Shown here in pieces: positions 26,444-35,931 of a DNA stretch of 64,000 nucleotides. The stretch lies in NCBI GenBank assembly GCA_004172935.1, contig SDZD01000016.1, positions 40,051 to 104,050 of the forward strand, written 5' to 3'. Source of the stretch: a bacterium (GTDB taxonomy: Bacteria > Armatimonadota > Abditibacteriia > Abditibacteriales > Abditibacteriaceae). Position numbers and translations under genes: made by a program. Every line of letters starts with the position of its first letter. The stretch's first letter is position 1. The notes below the pieces were generated by a model. The model made no database searches, was not told the DNA's origin, and worked only from the letters and a program-made list of their open reading frames with translations.

Positions 26444-29400
26444 ATGATTCAACTTTCCCGCTTCCTACGCGCACTGTCTCCTATGTGCGCCGCTTTAGCA
26501 GTCGGAGCCGCAACATTGGGTTCCGGTCACCCTGCCCTCGCAAAAACACCGTTTTTTGGCGAGGCTTCTTCATCGCACAAATCCTTGCCTGATCAATCAC
26601 GTGATGCCTTTGTCCGTGTTGGCTTGGCAGCGACTCCAATCGACTCAACGACCAACACCTCTCCAACCACAGTTGGAGGGTTCTCAAACCTACTAGGATC
26701 CACCACGCCCAAAGCAAGTGGTTGGCGTTTGACACAGGCGACAAACGCCGTGTTTTCCTTTCAGACCAATCCCGTATCAGTAAGTGAGACAGCCCGTTCC
26801 GTCACCCTTACAGTAACCCGTTCTGGTAACACAACGGGGACATCAACGGTCAACTACACAACAAGTAACGGCCAGGCAACTGAGCCTGCGGACTATACGA
26901 AGGTTGGTAGCTTTTTAACCTTCACTCCAGGTCAAACATCGAAGTCCATTACGATTCCTATCATTGATGATAATATTGTGGAAGGACCAGAGGACTTCTT
27001 CGTTACTTTATCTTCTCCTCCAGGCACAACAAACCAGACTTTTTCTAATAGCCCTGCTAGAGTTGTTATCACCGATAATGACTCAGAAATCCAACTCAAT
27101 GCCCCCACAGTCAACATAGATGAAGCTGCTGGCAACGTACTGGTAACAGTAGTACGAAAAGGCATAGAGGGATCTTCACGCGTTGACTATAAAGTTGACA
27201 ATGGGACCGCAACCAATGGTCAGGATTACACATCAGCGGCAACAGGCCAAATCACTTTCCCAATTGGCGTGGACTCGGTAGATATCCGAATTCCAATTAC
27301 CAACGACAGGATTGTCGAGGGCGATGAGGATTTCACTGTTACTCTAACAGGTGCTTCTACAGTCACAGGAACAGGCACCACCGTTTTAGGACTAAATACT
27401 GTCACTAAAGTCATTATCCAAGATAATGACTCCACCACTGTTGGTCTTACTTCGGCAACATATCAAGTAAACGAAGGAACTCCTACCTTTGTCATTCCAG
27501 TCACTCGGCCTAACACACAAACAAACGATGTCTCGCGTGAAATCACAGTCGATTACGAGATCACAAATGGCTCTGCAGTCGCCCCACAGGATTATGCCCC
27601 TACAGCTGGCATGACCGGCACATTGACATTTGCCGCAAATGTGCAGACACAGAACATCGAGATCCCCATCCTGGCCGACACTCTTGCCGAAGCTACGGAG
27701 ACTTTTACAGTCACGCTGTCTAACCCTCTATTTACCAACCCACCAACTCCAAACGCCGAAATCACAATTGCTCCTTTTGGGACAACTACGGTTTCGATTA
27801 TCGACACGAACTCTCAGGTCAATTTCACCACAGCTACATATACAGTAGCAGAATCTGTCGGCACGCTTTTGGTGCCCGTTACACGTAGATTAAACACTGG
27901 TGTTGCCGCCACGGTTGATTACGCGACGTCAAATATCACAGCAATTGGAGGACAGGACTACACAATTACAACTGGAACACTGACTTTTGCCGCTGGCGAA
28001 ACAACAAAGAACATTCCAGTTCCCATCATCAACGATCCATCGGATGAAGACGCTGAAAGCTTCAGGATTACGCTATCCAATCCAAGCCCTTCCACAGCAA
28101 TAGGCCCGACTTCAGTAACAACAATCACCATTACCGACGATGATGACATCCCCACCATCACGGTTGATGATGTACAAAAAATTGAAGGGGACTTTGGCCA
28201 AAGCAACTTGGCCTTCACTGTTACTCTTAGCGCACCATCGGGGAGAACACTCTCACTGAGATATGCGACTTCTGATGGAAGTGCAACTGTAGCAGACAAC
28301 GATTACATTTCTACTTCAAGCACCCTCACTATCCCTGTAGACCCTGTCACGGGAGTCAGTAAAGACGATGGTATCGGTGCCAACAAGCGAGTCATCAATG
28401 TTCCCATCGTTGGCGACACCAAGTTTGAAGGCGATGAAGCGTTCATCCTGACGCTATCAAATGCAACCAACTCTACCCTCATAACGAGGAAAGCCACAGG
28501 CACCATCGTGAACGACGATGCAGCACCAGCCAGCGCCTTCAACTTCTCTCCTGTCCAACCTTCCGTTACAGAAAGCGCAGGCCAAGCAACACTGACCATC
28601 ACACGTACTGGTGATACAACGTATGCAGCTTCTGTCACAGTCAAAACTGCTAACGAAACTGCCATTGCAGGTGCCGACTATACTGCCGTTTCGACAGTAG
28701 TTTCATTCCCTGCAAACGTAACAAGTCGAACTGTGCCCGTGTCCATCTTCAATGATTCGGTCAATGAGGCAGACGAAACCTTCACTGCAACTCTCTCTGC
28801 ACCAACAACAGCAATAGGTGTAGTAACGTTGGGCGCGAACCCAGTAGCGACCGTCACAATCTTGGATGATGATGCAGACCCCACGCTGACTCTCAGCCCA
28901 GCAAGTGTTCGCGAAGGCGATAGCGGCACAGTAGACCTTACTTTTGTGGCTACTATCCCCGATAACCAATCTTCGGAACAGACGCTCACCGTTCAATATG
29001 CAACAGTCGATGGAACTGCGACAATCGCAGATAACGACTATATCGCTACCTCTGGCACTCTGTCCTTCGCCCCAGGTGATCACAGCAAAACGATTACTGT
29101 AAAGGTGATTGGCGATACAACGATTGAACCCAATGAAACTCTTTCACTCGTTCTTACCAATCCACAGAACCTGACGCTTAGCAATACAACTGCTACAGGC
29201 ACCATCATCAACGATGATACGCCACCAACATTCAGCAACTTGGCCTTTACGGAACTCACCAAATCAGTGAGCGAGGCAGCAGGTTCGGTAACATTGACTG
29301 TTCGCCGCACAACAGGTACAGATCGCGTAGCCACGATCAACTATGCTACGGTTAATGGCACTGCGACTGCAGGTGCTGACTTCACCGCAACTTCAGGTAC

Positions 29401-30766
29401 GCTCACTTTTGCTATAGGACAAACGACAGCAAACATTGTAGTTCCTATTATCAACGATACCTTGCAAGAACTCGGAGGCCCAGAGAATTTCAAGGTTAAG
29501 CTGTCCAATGTTGGCGGCAATGGCGTCCTACCAACACAGGACACTGCAACGATCTCCATTGTTGACAATGAAGGTGCACCGACCCTGTCAGTTGCAAATA
29601 CAGATGTCCTCGAAGGCAACTCTGGCATAACCTCGATGATCTTCACTGTGTCTTTGTTCCCACAATCACAAAGCACCGTGAAAGTCCAAATAGCGACAAC
29701 AACGACTGGCACAGCCATTAGTTCGGGACGTGGACAGGATTATCGCCCAGGAAGCGCTCTGCTGACGTTCACTCCTGGTCAAGCAACGAAAACCTTTACA
29801 GTCTCTGTAATTGGCGATACTATCGTTGAACCAGATGAGACAGTGAATGTTCTGTTATCCGCTCCTCAAGGGGCACCTCTTGCCAACAGTGGTAAGACAG
29901 CAGTTGGAACTATCATCAACGATGATGAACCCGGCGGCGGCGGTACGATTACGTTCCTTTCAGCATCGTATTCGGTTAACGAAGACGTGATGGACAACAC
30001 CATCAGCCCAGCAAACTCGGCGAAGATTACTTTGGGCCGCTCAGGCAAAATTGACCAAATCAATCAGCAGAGTGCAACGGTACGCTTTACGACGGGAACT
30101 GGCACAGCGACTTCCGGCAAGGATTATCGTGCTGTCAACACGGTTGTCACCTTCCCTGCTGGCGAGACGACAGTAACAGTCCTCGTTCCAATTATTGACG
30201 ACGCAACCTACGAGAGCGATGAAACACTTTCGCTGTCGATTTCAGAACCCAGCAACAACGCAATTCTGGGATCGATCACAACAGCAAACCTGACAATTGC
30301 CGATGACGATCCCAAATCGTCGGTCCCTCGTTTGGAAGCCCTTACTCCCAATGCTCTGGTTGGTTCGCCTTTCACGGTGAGTTCTTCCTACTCAAGCGAC
30401 TTGGGAATCAACGACCTCTCACCGGTCATCATTCAGTTCGGCGGCAATATAAATGGCAACGGTTTCCGTGCCATTTACTATCCCGCAACGAACCTTCTGT
30501 CTATCAATCCAGGTACGGGACAACAGGTTCGCCCAGGAACCCGCACTGTATTGACAAACCAATTTGGTTCGCTTGATGTCAGCAAAACCACTGTTCAACG
30601 CAGCGGCAATACCCTGACTGTGTCTTGGAACATCAGCCTCACCTCGAAGACTGCTCAATATGTCTACATGGGAGCAACCAGCACGAGCGGAGAGAATGTA
30701 TTCGTAAAACGTGGCACATGGCAACCAGCTGCAGCCGCAACACGTAGCTCCACATCGGGTTCGTAA
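26444..30766 (+). CDS. Giant secreted protein with ten Calx-beta repeats
   Basis: About 1440 aa. Signal peptide about residues 1-33 (LRALSPMCAALAVGAATLG then HPALA). After a 70-residue spacer come ten consecutive Calx-beta domains of about 105-130 residues each; each shows the V/VxEaaGxv start, a YxTxnGTAtxgxDY core, a TFxxGxttkxIxVpIinD strand and a DETFxvtLSxP turn, ending in I(T/I)DDD. Calx-beta domains bind calcium and build long adhesive surface stalks. A separate C-terminal domain (about 1305-1440) follows. Codon use is somewhat more AT-rich than in neighbours. ATG 26444 is preferred over a TTG at 26423 because it starts the signal peptide. Likely a surface adhesin or matrix protein. 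Confidence 0.85.
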   Translation: MIQLSRFLRALSPMCAALAVGAATLGSGHPALAKTPFFGEASSSHKSLPDQSRDAFVRVGLAATPIDSTTNTSPTTVGGFSNLLGSTTPKASGWRLTQATNAVFSFQTNPVSVSETARSVTLTVTRSGNTTGTSTVNYTTSNGQATEPADYTKVGSFLTFTPGQTSKSITIPIIDDNIVEGPEDFFVTLSSPPGTTNQTFSNSPARVVITDNDSEIQLNAPTVNIDEAAGNVLVTVVRKGIEGSSRVDYKVDNGTATNGQDYTSAATGQITFPIGVDSVDIRIPITNDRIVEGDEDFTVTLTGASTVTGTGTTVLGLNTVTKVIIQDNDSTTVGLTSATYQVNEGTPTFVIPVTRPNTQTNDVSREITVDYEITNGSAVAPQDYAPTAGMTGTLTFAANVQTQNIEIPILADTLAEATETFTVTLSNPLFTNPPTPNAEITIAPFGTTTVSIIDTNSQVNFTTATYTVAESVGTLLVPVTRRLNTGVAATVDYATSNITAIGGQDYTITTGTLTFAAGETTKNIPVPIINDPSDEDAESFRITLSNPSPSTAIGPTSVTTITITDDDDIPTITVDDVQKIEGDFGQSNLAFTVTLSAPSGRTLSLRYATSDGSATVADNDYISTSSTLTIPVDPVTGVSKDDGIGANKRVINVPIVGDTKFEGDEAFILTLSNATNSTLITRKATGTIVNDDAAPASAFNFSPVQPSVTESAGQATLTITRTGDTTYAASVTVKTANETAIAGADYTAVSTVVSFPANVTSRTVPVSIFNDSVNEADETFTATLSAPTTAIGVVTLGANPVATVTILDDDADPTLTLSPASVREGDSGTVDLTFVATIPDNQSSEQTLTVQYATVDGTATIADNDYIATSGTLSFAPGDHSKTITVKVIGDTTIEPNETLSLVLTNPQNLTLSNTTATGTIINDDTPPTFSNLAFTELTKSVSEAAGSVTLTVRRTTGTDRVATINYATVNGTATAGADFTATSGTLTFAIGQTTANIVVPIINDTLQELGGPENFKVKLSNVGGNGVLPTQDTATISIVDNEGAPTLSVANTDVLEGNSGITSMIFTVSLFPQSQSTVKVQIATTTTGTAISSGRGQDYRPGSALLTFTPGQATKTFTVSVIGDTIVEPDETVNVLLSAPQGAPLANSGKTAVGTIINDDEPGGGGTITFLSASYSVNEDVMDNTISPANSAKITLGRSGKIDQINQQSATVRFTTGTGTATSGKDYRAVNTVVTFPAGETTVTVLVPIIDDATYESDETLSLSISEPSNNAILGSITTANLTIADDDPKSSVPRLEALTPNALVGSPFTVSSSYSSDLGINDLSPVIIQFGGNINGNGFRAIYYPATNLLSINPGTGQQVRPGTRTVLTNQFGSLDVSKTTVQRSGNTLTVSWNISLTSKTAQYVYMGATSTSGENVFVKRGTWQPAAAATRSSTSGS

Positions 30767-30774
30767 TTACCTTC

Positions 30775-30823
30775 AAAGCAAAAAGCCGCCCCCTAATTTA
30801 ATAAGGGGGCGGCTTTTTGCTTT
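30775..30823 (+). terminator. Long perfect intrinsic terminator (20-bp stem)
   Basis: 30775-30794 is the exact reverse complement of 30804-30823, GC-rich core AGCCGCCCCC, ending in CTTTTTGCTTT. Confidence 0.92.
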
Positions 30824-31000
30824 ATGTATCACTCTTGTATGTAGCAAGCTGGTTGGAATTGGCCTCCAGAACAACCTTCCAAGTTGCCTACTTAGCCAAA
30901 ACAGAGTTGAGTGGCGAGTGGCGCCTTTGGCATATCTACTAACAATTTAGGCTTCGGCTTTCAAAGTCCAGCCATCCTTGAGCCAGCCCGAAGACGAATA

Positions 31001-32158
31001 TCAGCGAACCAAATGCTCAATCATGTCTGCCGTCGCTTCGGTCGCGCTCAGAGGCAATTCACTACCTAACGCACGGCGGACAACTTCATAATCAGCTTTC
31101 ATTTTCGCTTTCTGTTCTGTAGATTCGAGTAGAGATGTTAGCTGAGCAGCAATGCGTGGCGCACGGCAGTTTTCGCCGAGCAGTTCGGGCACCGCTTCGC
31201 GACCAAGGATAATGTTGGGCATTGCCACGAAAGGAATCTTGCGGCGTAAGCCTGTCAGTGCAACTTGAAGATGAAGCAGTTTGGGTAACTCGTAAACCAC
31301 GATCTGCGGCAAGCCAAGAGCGGCAGCTTCCAAAGTTGACGTACCCGATTTAATCAGCCCTACATCTGCAGCACGTAAAAGTTCCAACGTGCGCCCTTCA
31401 ATAGGGTCTTCCACTAAATTTCTGACTGACCCTATATAACGCCCGATTTTCGCTGCCCCACCGGGAGGGGTTGCAAAAACAAAGCGAAGGCGATGTGATG
31501 TGTTCTGCTTGGAAAGCAGCGAAATCGCGCCACATAGATGCGGCACGATACATTTCAACTCCATATCACGCGAACCAGCCAGCAATGCGACCACGACATC
31601 ATCAGAAGCGAATCCGAACTGCGCCCGCAATGCGTCGCGTTCAGGGAGATTGGAAATTTTTTCGAGAATAGGGTGCCCAACCCACTGTACATTAGCCCCA
31701 ACCCGCGTAAGTTTTTCGGCAGACCACTCGAATGGTGTAGCTATGGCATCGCATAAAGGAGCGATAGAGGTTCCTGCGTCGCCTTCCTTCTGCCATGACC
31801 GTGGAGGGAAGTAGTAGAGTGTGGGAATACCATTTTGCTTTAGCTCAGGTAAAATACGAGTGTTAAAGCCCCCCCAGTCGCACAAAATGGCGAGGTCCGG
31901 CTTATGCGACTGCATCCATTGACGCATTTGGTTTCTCAGGCGCCACGAGCGCGGCACCATCGCCAAAGCCGATGCAAAACCAATTACCCCCAATCCCTGT
32001 GTCGACCCCAGAATTTGTGCGCCGGCTTCTTCGCAACGTGGCCCCGCCAAGGCGACGATATTCCAGTCAGGATGACACCGCTTGAGTTCTCGGACTAAGA
32101 CGGCGCAGTGTTCGTCGCCCGACGCATCGCCAACGGACAAAAACAGAGTTCGCATCAC
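31001..32158 (-). CDS. lpxB: Lipid-A-disaccharide synthase
   Basis: Joins UDP-2,3-diacylglucosamine and lipid X to form the lipid A disaccharide on the cytoplasmic membrane face. 385 aa. N-terminal SVGDASGDEHCAVLVREL matches the LpxB start (normally AGExSGD; here GDASGD), followed by the MVPRSWRLRNQMRQW region, YYFPPRSWQ, the PFEW motif and the C-terminal glycosyl-transfer block LIKSGTSTLEAAALGLPQIVVYEL. It is transcribed leftwards after the fabZ-lpxA fusion, 122 bp away. Confidence 0.9.
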   Translation of the reverse strand: MMRTLFLSVGDASGDEHCAVLVRELKRCHPDWNIVALAGPRCEEAGAQILGSTQGLGVIGFASALAMVPRSWRLRNQMRQWMQSHKPDLAILCDWGGFNTRILPELKQNGIPTLYYFPPRSWQKEGDAGTSIAPLCDAIATPFEWSAEKLTRVGANVQWVGHPILEKISNLPERDALRAQFGFASDDVVVALLAGSRDMELKCIVPHLCGAISLLSKQNTSHRLRFVFATPPGGAAKIGRYIGSVRNLVEDPIEGRTLELLRAADVGLIKSGTSTLEAAALGLPQIVVYELPKLLHLQVALTGLRRKIPFVAMPNIILGREAVPELLGENCRAPRIAAQLTSLLESTEQKAKMKADYEVVRRALGSELPLSATEATADMIEHLVR

Positions 32159-32280
32159 AGGAGATCAATAACCGCTCAAAACAACGGGCCACAAACTGGG
32201 CCTCAGAAATCACTGCCATTCAGAGAGAATGGCATGACCCGCCAAGGTTAGTTTGCAGCCCGTATTTGAGTAACGACTAT

Positions 32281-33735
32281 TTACAGTGGGCTTTCATCCT
32301 GACGCCCCAATCGTCCTTCGCGCACGCGCTCGATGAACGAAGTCAGGTATTGAAGAGGTTCACTTGTAGGAACCTCGGCCTGAATACGCTCTAGCGCCTG
32401 AGAGGTGTTTAAATCAGAACGATAGAGCAGTTTGAAGGCGGCGCTAATCTGCGTGCGCTCTTCGCTGGTGATGCCGTTGCGACGCATACCGCGAGTATTC
32501 AAGCCGCGAATGGGGGCTGGACGACCATCGGCCATACAGAATGGCGGCACGTCCTGAACGACCTTAGAAAGCCCGCCAATCATCGCCATTTTGCCGATAT
32601 GTACGAACTGGTGGATTCCTACAAATCCGCCAATAACACAGCGATCTTCGATGGTCACGTGGCCCGAAATACCCGTCGAGTTGGAGATCATGTTGTTATC
32701 GCCAACCACGCAGTTGTGGCCAAGATGAACATAGGCCATAAACATATTGTTGTGGCCTATGATTGTGGCTTCGCCTTCTCCTGTCGCGCGGTGGATGGTC
32801 ACCATCTCACGGAAGATGTTATTGTCGCCAATGATGACTCTGGTGTATTCGCCTTTATATTTGGCGTCCTGAGGCTCATGCCCGATAACGCAGTGAGGGA
32901 ATACACGGCAATTACGGCCAATCTGTGTGCCGCGCTTCAATATGACATGGCTTTCCAGTGTCGTATTTTCGCCAAGGCGGACTCCCTCTTCGATAATACA
33001 AAATGGACCGACTTTGACACCGGGTGACAATTCTGCCTTCGGGTCAACAATTGCCGTCGGATGAACTTCGGGCTTCGCGGCACTGGCCTTTACAGCCCCA
33101 TTAGCACTTACGGGGGCAACAATTGGCTTCGGCGTAGCGACTGGTGAACCATTCTGAGCGGTGTCGATGGCCGTCGTACCAGCCGACTTAATGATCGTCT
33201 GCGCTTGCGAATCGGTCGTGGTGAAGAAGGTGTATTCGCCCTCTACGACAATTTCCCCGTCAACACGTCCGACTACGGTTGCCTTACAATAGGGGCCGCG
33301 CAGGGTATCTAACGTCGCTTCGGTAACGACGGTGTCACCGGGGCGCACAGGTTTTTTCCAACGCGCTTTTTCAACTGCCGCAAAATACGACAGCGCTCCG
33401 GGCGTGTTGCGTGTCACCAGAATGAGGATGCCCGCGACCTGAGCCATCGACTCAAGGATGAGAACACCAGGCATGACAGGATGGCCAGGAAAATGGCCCT
33501 GAAAGAACTCTTCCGTCGCCGTCACGTTCTTGGTTCCGACAACACGGTGGCCGGGTTCAAGTTCGAGGATTTTATCGACCAGCAACATCGGGTAGCGATG
33601 CGGCAATATTTTGGTGATTTCGTCCCATCCCATTGGCATTGGCGGCAATGGAAATGGGTTTTTCGCCATCATGATGCGGGGGTTGTGCGGTGAACGAACT
33701 TGAGGATTCAGCGATACAGCGGCAGATTCGGACAT
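32281..33735 (-). CDS. FabZ-LpxA fusion protein
   Basis: 484 aa with two full enzymes. Residues about 35-172 are 3-hydroxyacyl-ACP dehydratase FabZ, with catalytic His81 and Glu95 in GHFPGHPVMPGVLILESMAQ. A Thr/Ala/Pro linker spans about 173-222. Residues about 224-480 are UDP-GlcNAc acyltransferase LpxA: left-handed beta-helix hexapeptides from VHPTAIVDPKAELSPGV, catalytic His340 in VHLGHN, and the C-terminal helical part with RGMRRNGITSEER. FabZ and LpxA compete for the same 3-hydroxyacyl-ACP pool, so the fusion may balance phospholipid and lipid A synthesis. The genes are usually adjacent but separate. ATG at 33735; later ATG codons within the first 25 residues are possible. Confidence 0.92.
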   Translation of the reverse strand: MSESAAVSLNPQVRSPHNPRIMMAKNPFPLPPMPMGWDEITKILPHRYPMLLVDKILELEPGHRVVGTKNVTATEEFFQGHFPGHPVMPGVLILESMAQVAGILILVTRNTPGALSYFAAVEKARWKKPVRPGDTVVTEATLDTLRGPYCKATVVGRVDGEIVVEGEYTFFTTTDSQAQTIIKSAGTTAIDTAQNGSPVATPKPIVAPVSANGAVKASAAKPEVHPTAIVDPKAELSPGVKVGPFCIIEEGVRLGENTTLESHVILKRGTQIGRNCRVFPHCVIGHEPQDAKYKGEYTRVIIGDNNIFREMVTIHRATGEGEATIIGHNNMFMAYVHLGHNCVVGDNNMISNSTGISGHVTIEDRCVIGGFVGIHQFVHIGKMAMIGGLSKVVQDVPPFCMADGRPAPIRGLNTRGMRRNGITSEERTQISAAFKLLYRSDLNTSQALERIQAEVPTSEPLQYLTSFIERVREGRLGRQDESPL

Positions 33736-33871
33736 AAACAGATGTTAAGTAATTTAACAAGTGAACCACCTTTTGCGTGAATTGCCACGAAAAGTGCCAC
33801 GTGAGAGCTTCGATTTCAGTAAATTTCAGGATGTACTTTTGAGTAATAATCGGCGAAAAAGGGCAAACATC

Positions 33872-34783
33872 ATGGCTAAAAAATATTCTGTGTGGCTTGT
33901 TGCGGCGGGGCTTGTGGCATGTTCTTCGTTTGGATTCAACATCGTCTCCAGCAGGGCACAGGAACCAGCGAAAGACGGCACGTTGCAAAACGTGGTGTAC
34001 AGCAAAATAGGCGAACAAGAATTAGCCTTCGATGCCTATGGCGTGGAGCCGAACAAGAAAAAACCGGCAATCATCTTCTTGCATGGAGGGGGATGGGTAG
34101 GAGGTTCGCGCAAGGATATGACGACGCCCGCCAGCTTTTTCGCTCAGAAAGGCTATGTTTGCTTCCCCGTCACTTACCGTTTTGTCAAAGGAGACGAGAA
34201 TCGTTATCCGGCCCAAATAGACGACGTACAGCGCGCGGTGCGTTGGATACGCGCCCATGCCACAGGATATGGCGTGAATCCCGATAAAATCGGTGTATTA
34301 GGGGCTTCGGCGGGGGCACACCTCGCAGCGCTACTGGGTACAACCGACACGCTACATAATACCCCCGCCGAATTGGCAACTTATTCGAGCCGCGTGCAAT
34401 GCGTGGTGGATTTGTATGGGCCGACTGATTTCACCGCGTTTCCTAAAGCTCCCGTGCTTGATGCAACTCAGCGAACCCAGGGTATGCAATTGGTAGAGGG
34501 ATTTCTGGGACCATTGCCCGAAAATGCCGCCAACTATAGCGAAGCCTCACCGATCACTCATATCGACAAGAAGAGCGCGCCGTTTCTCATCTTTCATGGT
34601 GGCAAAGACGCACTGGTACCCGTGTCGCAATCGGAAATAATGGATGAAGCGCTTCGCAAGGTTGGCATCGAATCCAAGTTAATTGTGTTCCCGAATGCGG
34701 GTCATGGTTATGGTGAACCCGAACTGCTGGTTCAAACCGTCAATAACTCGCTCGAATTTTTCGACCGCCACCTGAAGAATTAA
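33872..34783 (+). CDS. Exported alpha/beta-hydrolase (carboxylesterase, BD-FAE-like)
   Basis: 303 aa with a signal peptide (YSVWLVAAGLVACSSFGFNIV). Hormone-sensitive-lipase/BD-FAE type fold: oxyanion motif HGGGWVGGS at about residues 72-80, nucleophile Ser in GASAGAH at about 144-150, Asp in HGGKDALVP at about 248-256 and His in NAGHGYG near 280. Such enzymes deacylate plant polysaccharides or small esters. ATG 33872 begins the signal peptide. The end overlaps the stop of convergent nagZ by 4 nt. Confidence 0.85.
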   Translation: MAKKYSVWLVAAGLVACSSFGFNIVSSRAQEPAKDGTLQNVVYSKIGEQELAFDAYGVEPNKKKPAIIFLHGGGWVGGSRKDMTTPASFFAQKGYVCFPVTYRFVKGDENRYPAQIDDVQRAVRWIRAHATGYGVNPDKIGVLGASAGAHLAALLGTTDTLHNTPAELATYSSRVQCVVDLYGPTDFTAFPKAPVLDATQRTQGMQLVEGFLGPLPENAANYSEASPITHIDKKSAPFLIFHGGKDALVPVSQSEIMDEALRKVGIESKLIVFPNAGHGYGEPELLVQTVNNSLEFFDRHLKN

Positions 34784-35757
34784 CTCTGAGTGACGGCAGC
34801 GAAGGCTCGTCTCCATGCCACGATACGAGACAGTGCCTCGGCGACGCGCGCGGGTTCAAGTCGTCCATCGCTCAGCGCTTTCTCGACAGCGTCGCGGGCC
34901 TCAATGGCTTTTTGCGACGAGTGACAGAACAGCAAAAAGTCGCAGCCAGCATTTAGTGCGCGAACCGCAATCGCGCCGGGGCTGATGGTTTCGAGCGCAC
35001 CCATTTCCAGATCATCGGAAACGATGAGTCCATCAAAACCTAACTCTTCCCTCAACACACCCGAAATCAGGGGATGCGACAAGCTCGCTGGTGCCCCGCT
35101 GGGGTCGATTTCTGGAACGGCGATGTGTGCAACCATAATGGCGCTTACTCCGGCCTGTATCGAGGCGCGGAAGGGCTTTAAATGAGGTTCTAACTCGTCG
35201 CGCTGCCCAAAGAATGTCGGCATACCGAAATGCGAGTCGACTCCAACTCCGCCGTGCCCCGGAAAATGCTTGGCACACGCCCCTACCCTCGATTCGCCTT
35301 GTAAGCCCTCGATGTAGGCAGCGGCAAATTGACCCGCCTCGTCAAAATTGGTGGAAAATGCGCGCTTTCCAATGACGGTGTCGCCCTGATGGGTGGGCAC
35401 ATCACAAACCGGAGCGAAATTGAGGTTGAGTCCGGCGCCCTTAAATTCCTTTGCGACCCGCTCGGCAACCTGACGCACATTATCGACTCCCAAACTCGCA
35501 ACATCACGTGCTGGTGGTAACACCTCGAAGCCTTCCTTAAGGCGCTGAACACGCCCGCCTTCATGGTCGGAGGCAATGATGATATTTTCGACGGCCTCAG
35601 CTAATTGCCGGCTCAATTGTGCGATTTCATCGAAAGGGCGCGCATTGCGTCCCATCAAGATCACGCCGCCCGGCTTAAATTCACGCACGAAACTCAGATC
35701 ATTATCGGCAGGCAAACCCACCATAAAAAGCTGCGACAGATTCATTAGGTCAGCCAA
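34780..35757 (-). CDS. nagZ: Beta-N-acetylhexosaminidase NagZ-like (GH3)
   Basis: Cleaves terminal N-acetylglucosamine from muropeptides in cell-wall recycling. 325 aa. GH3 motifs: GVILMGRN, DHEGGRVQRLKEGFEVLPPA, the family signature AKHFPGHGGVGVDSH with the catalytic His/Asp dyad at about 156-170, and the nucleophile Asp in LIVSDDLEMGAL at about 241-252. The start may be ATG 35757 or ATG 35745 (MNLSQLFMVG). It converges on the esterase with a 4-nt overlap, so the two mRNAs are antisense at their ends. Confidence 0.9.
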   Translation of the reverse strand: MADLMNLSQLFMVGLPADNDLSFVREFKPGGVILMGRNARPFDEIAQLSRQLAEAVENIIIASDHEGGRVQRLKEGFEVLPPARDVASLGVDNVRQVAERVAKEFKGAGLNLNFAPVCDVPTHQGDTVIGKRAFSTNFDEAGQFAAAYIEGLQGESRVGACAKHFPGHGGVGVDSHFGMPTFFGQRDELEPHLKPFRASIQAGVSAIMVAHIAVPEIDPSGAPASLSHPLISGVLREELGFDGLIVSDDLEMGALETISPGAIAVRALNAGCDFLLFCHSSQKAIEARDAVEKALSDGRLEPARVAEALSRIVAWRRAFAAVTQS

Positions 35758-35903
35758 GTTTGAGGGTTTTCAGGGGTCGCGCTATAAGGCATGGCATGTG
35801 TTTAGAAATTTACCAACCAACTTCCCATCTGTGCGGGGAGAAGGAGAGAACATCACTGTGTGCTACCCGCGCTCACGCTAAGCGCCCATTATGATTCGGG
35901 AAC

Positions 35904-35930
35904 CCCGCTTGAAAGCGGGTTTTCTTTGTT
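35904..35930 (+). terminator. Plus-strand terminator without an obvious plus-strand gene
   Basis: CCCGCT-TGAA-AGCGGG (35904-35919) followed by TTTTCTTTGTTTTT. The T-run makes it a good terminator on the + strand, but flanking genes are both on the minus strand. Confidence 0.55.
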
Positions 35931-35931
35931 T

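Noticed and set aside
26932..30063. Series of minus-strand open frames of 65-126 codons
   Set aside because: They recur at the same place in each Calx-beta repeat because the repeats are similar; they are shadows of the plus-strand gene.
26759..30320. Repeated DNA of the Calx-beta gene as a CRISPR or other array
   Set aside because: Repeats are about 320-390 bp, diverged and in frame; they encode protein domains. No CRISPR-like short regular repeats were seen anywhere in the window.
33572..34018. 148-codon minus-strand frame upstream of the FabZ-LpxA gene
   Set aside because: Overlaps the start of FabZ-LpxA in another frame and is antisense to the esterase; no signal or domain.
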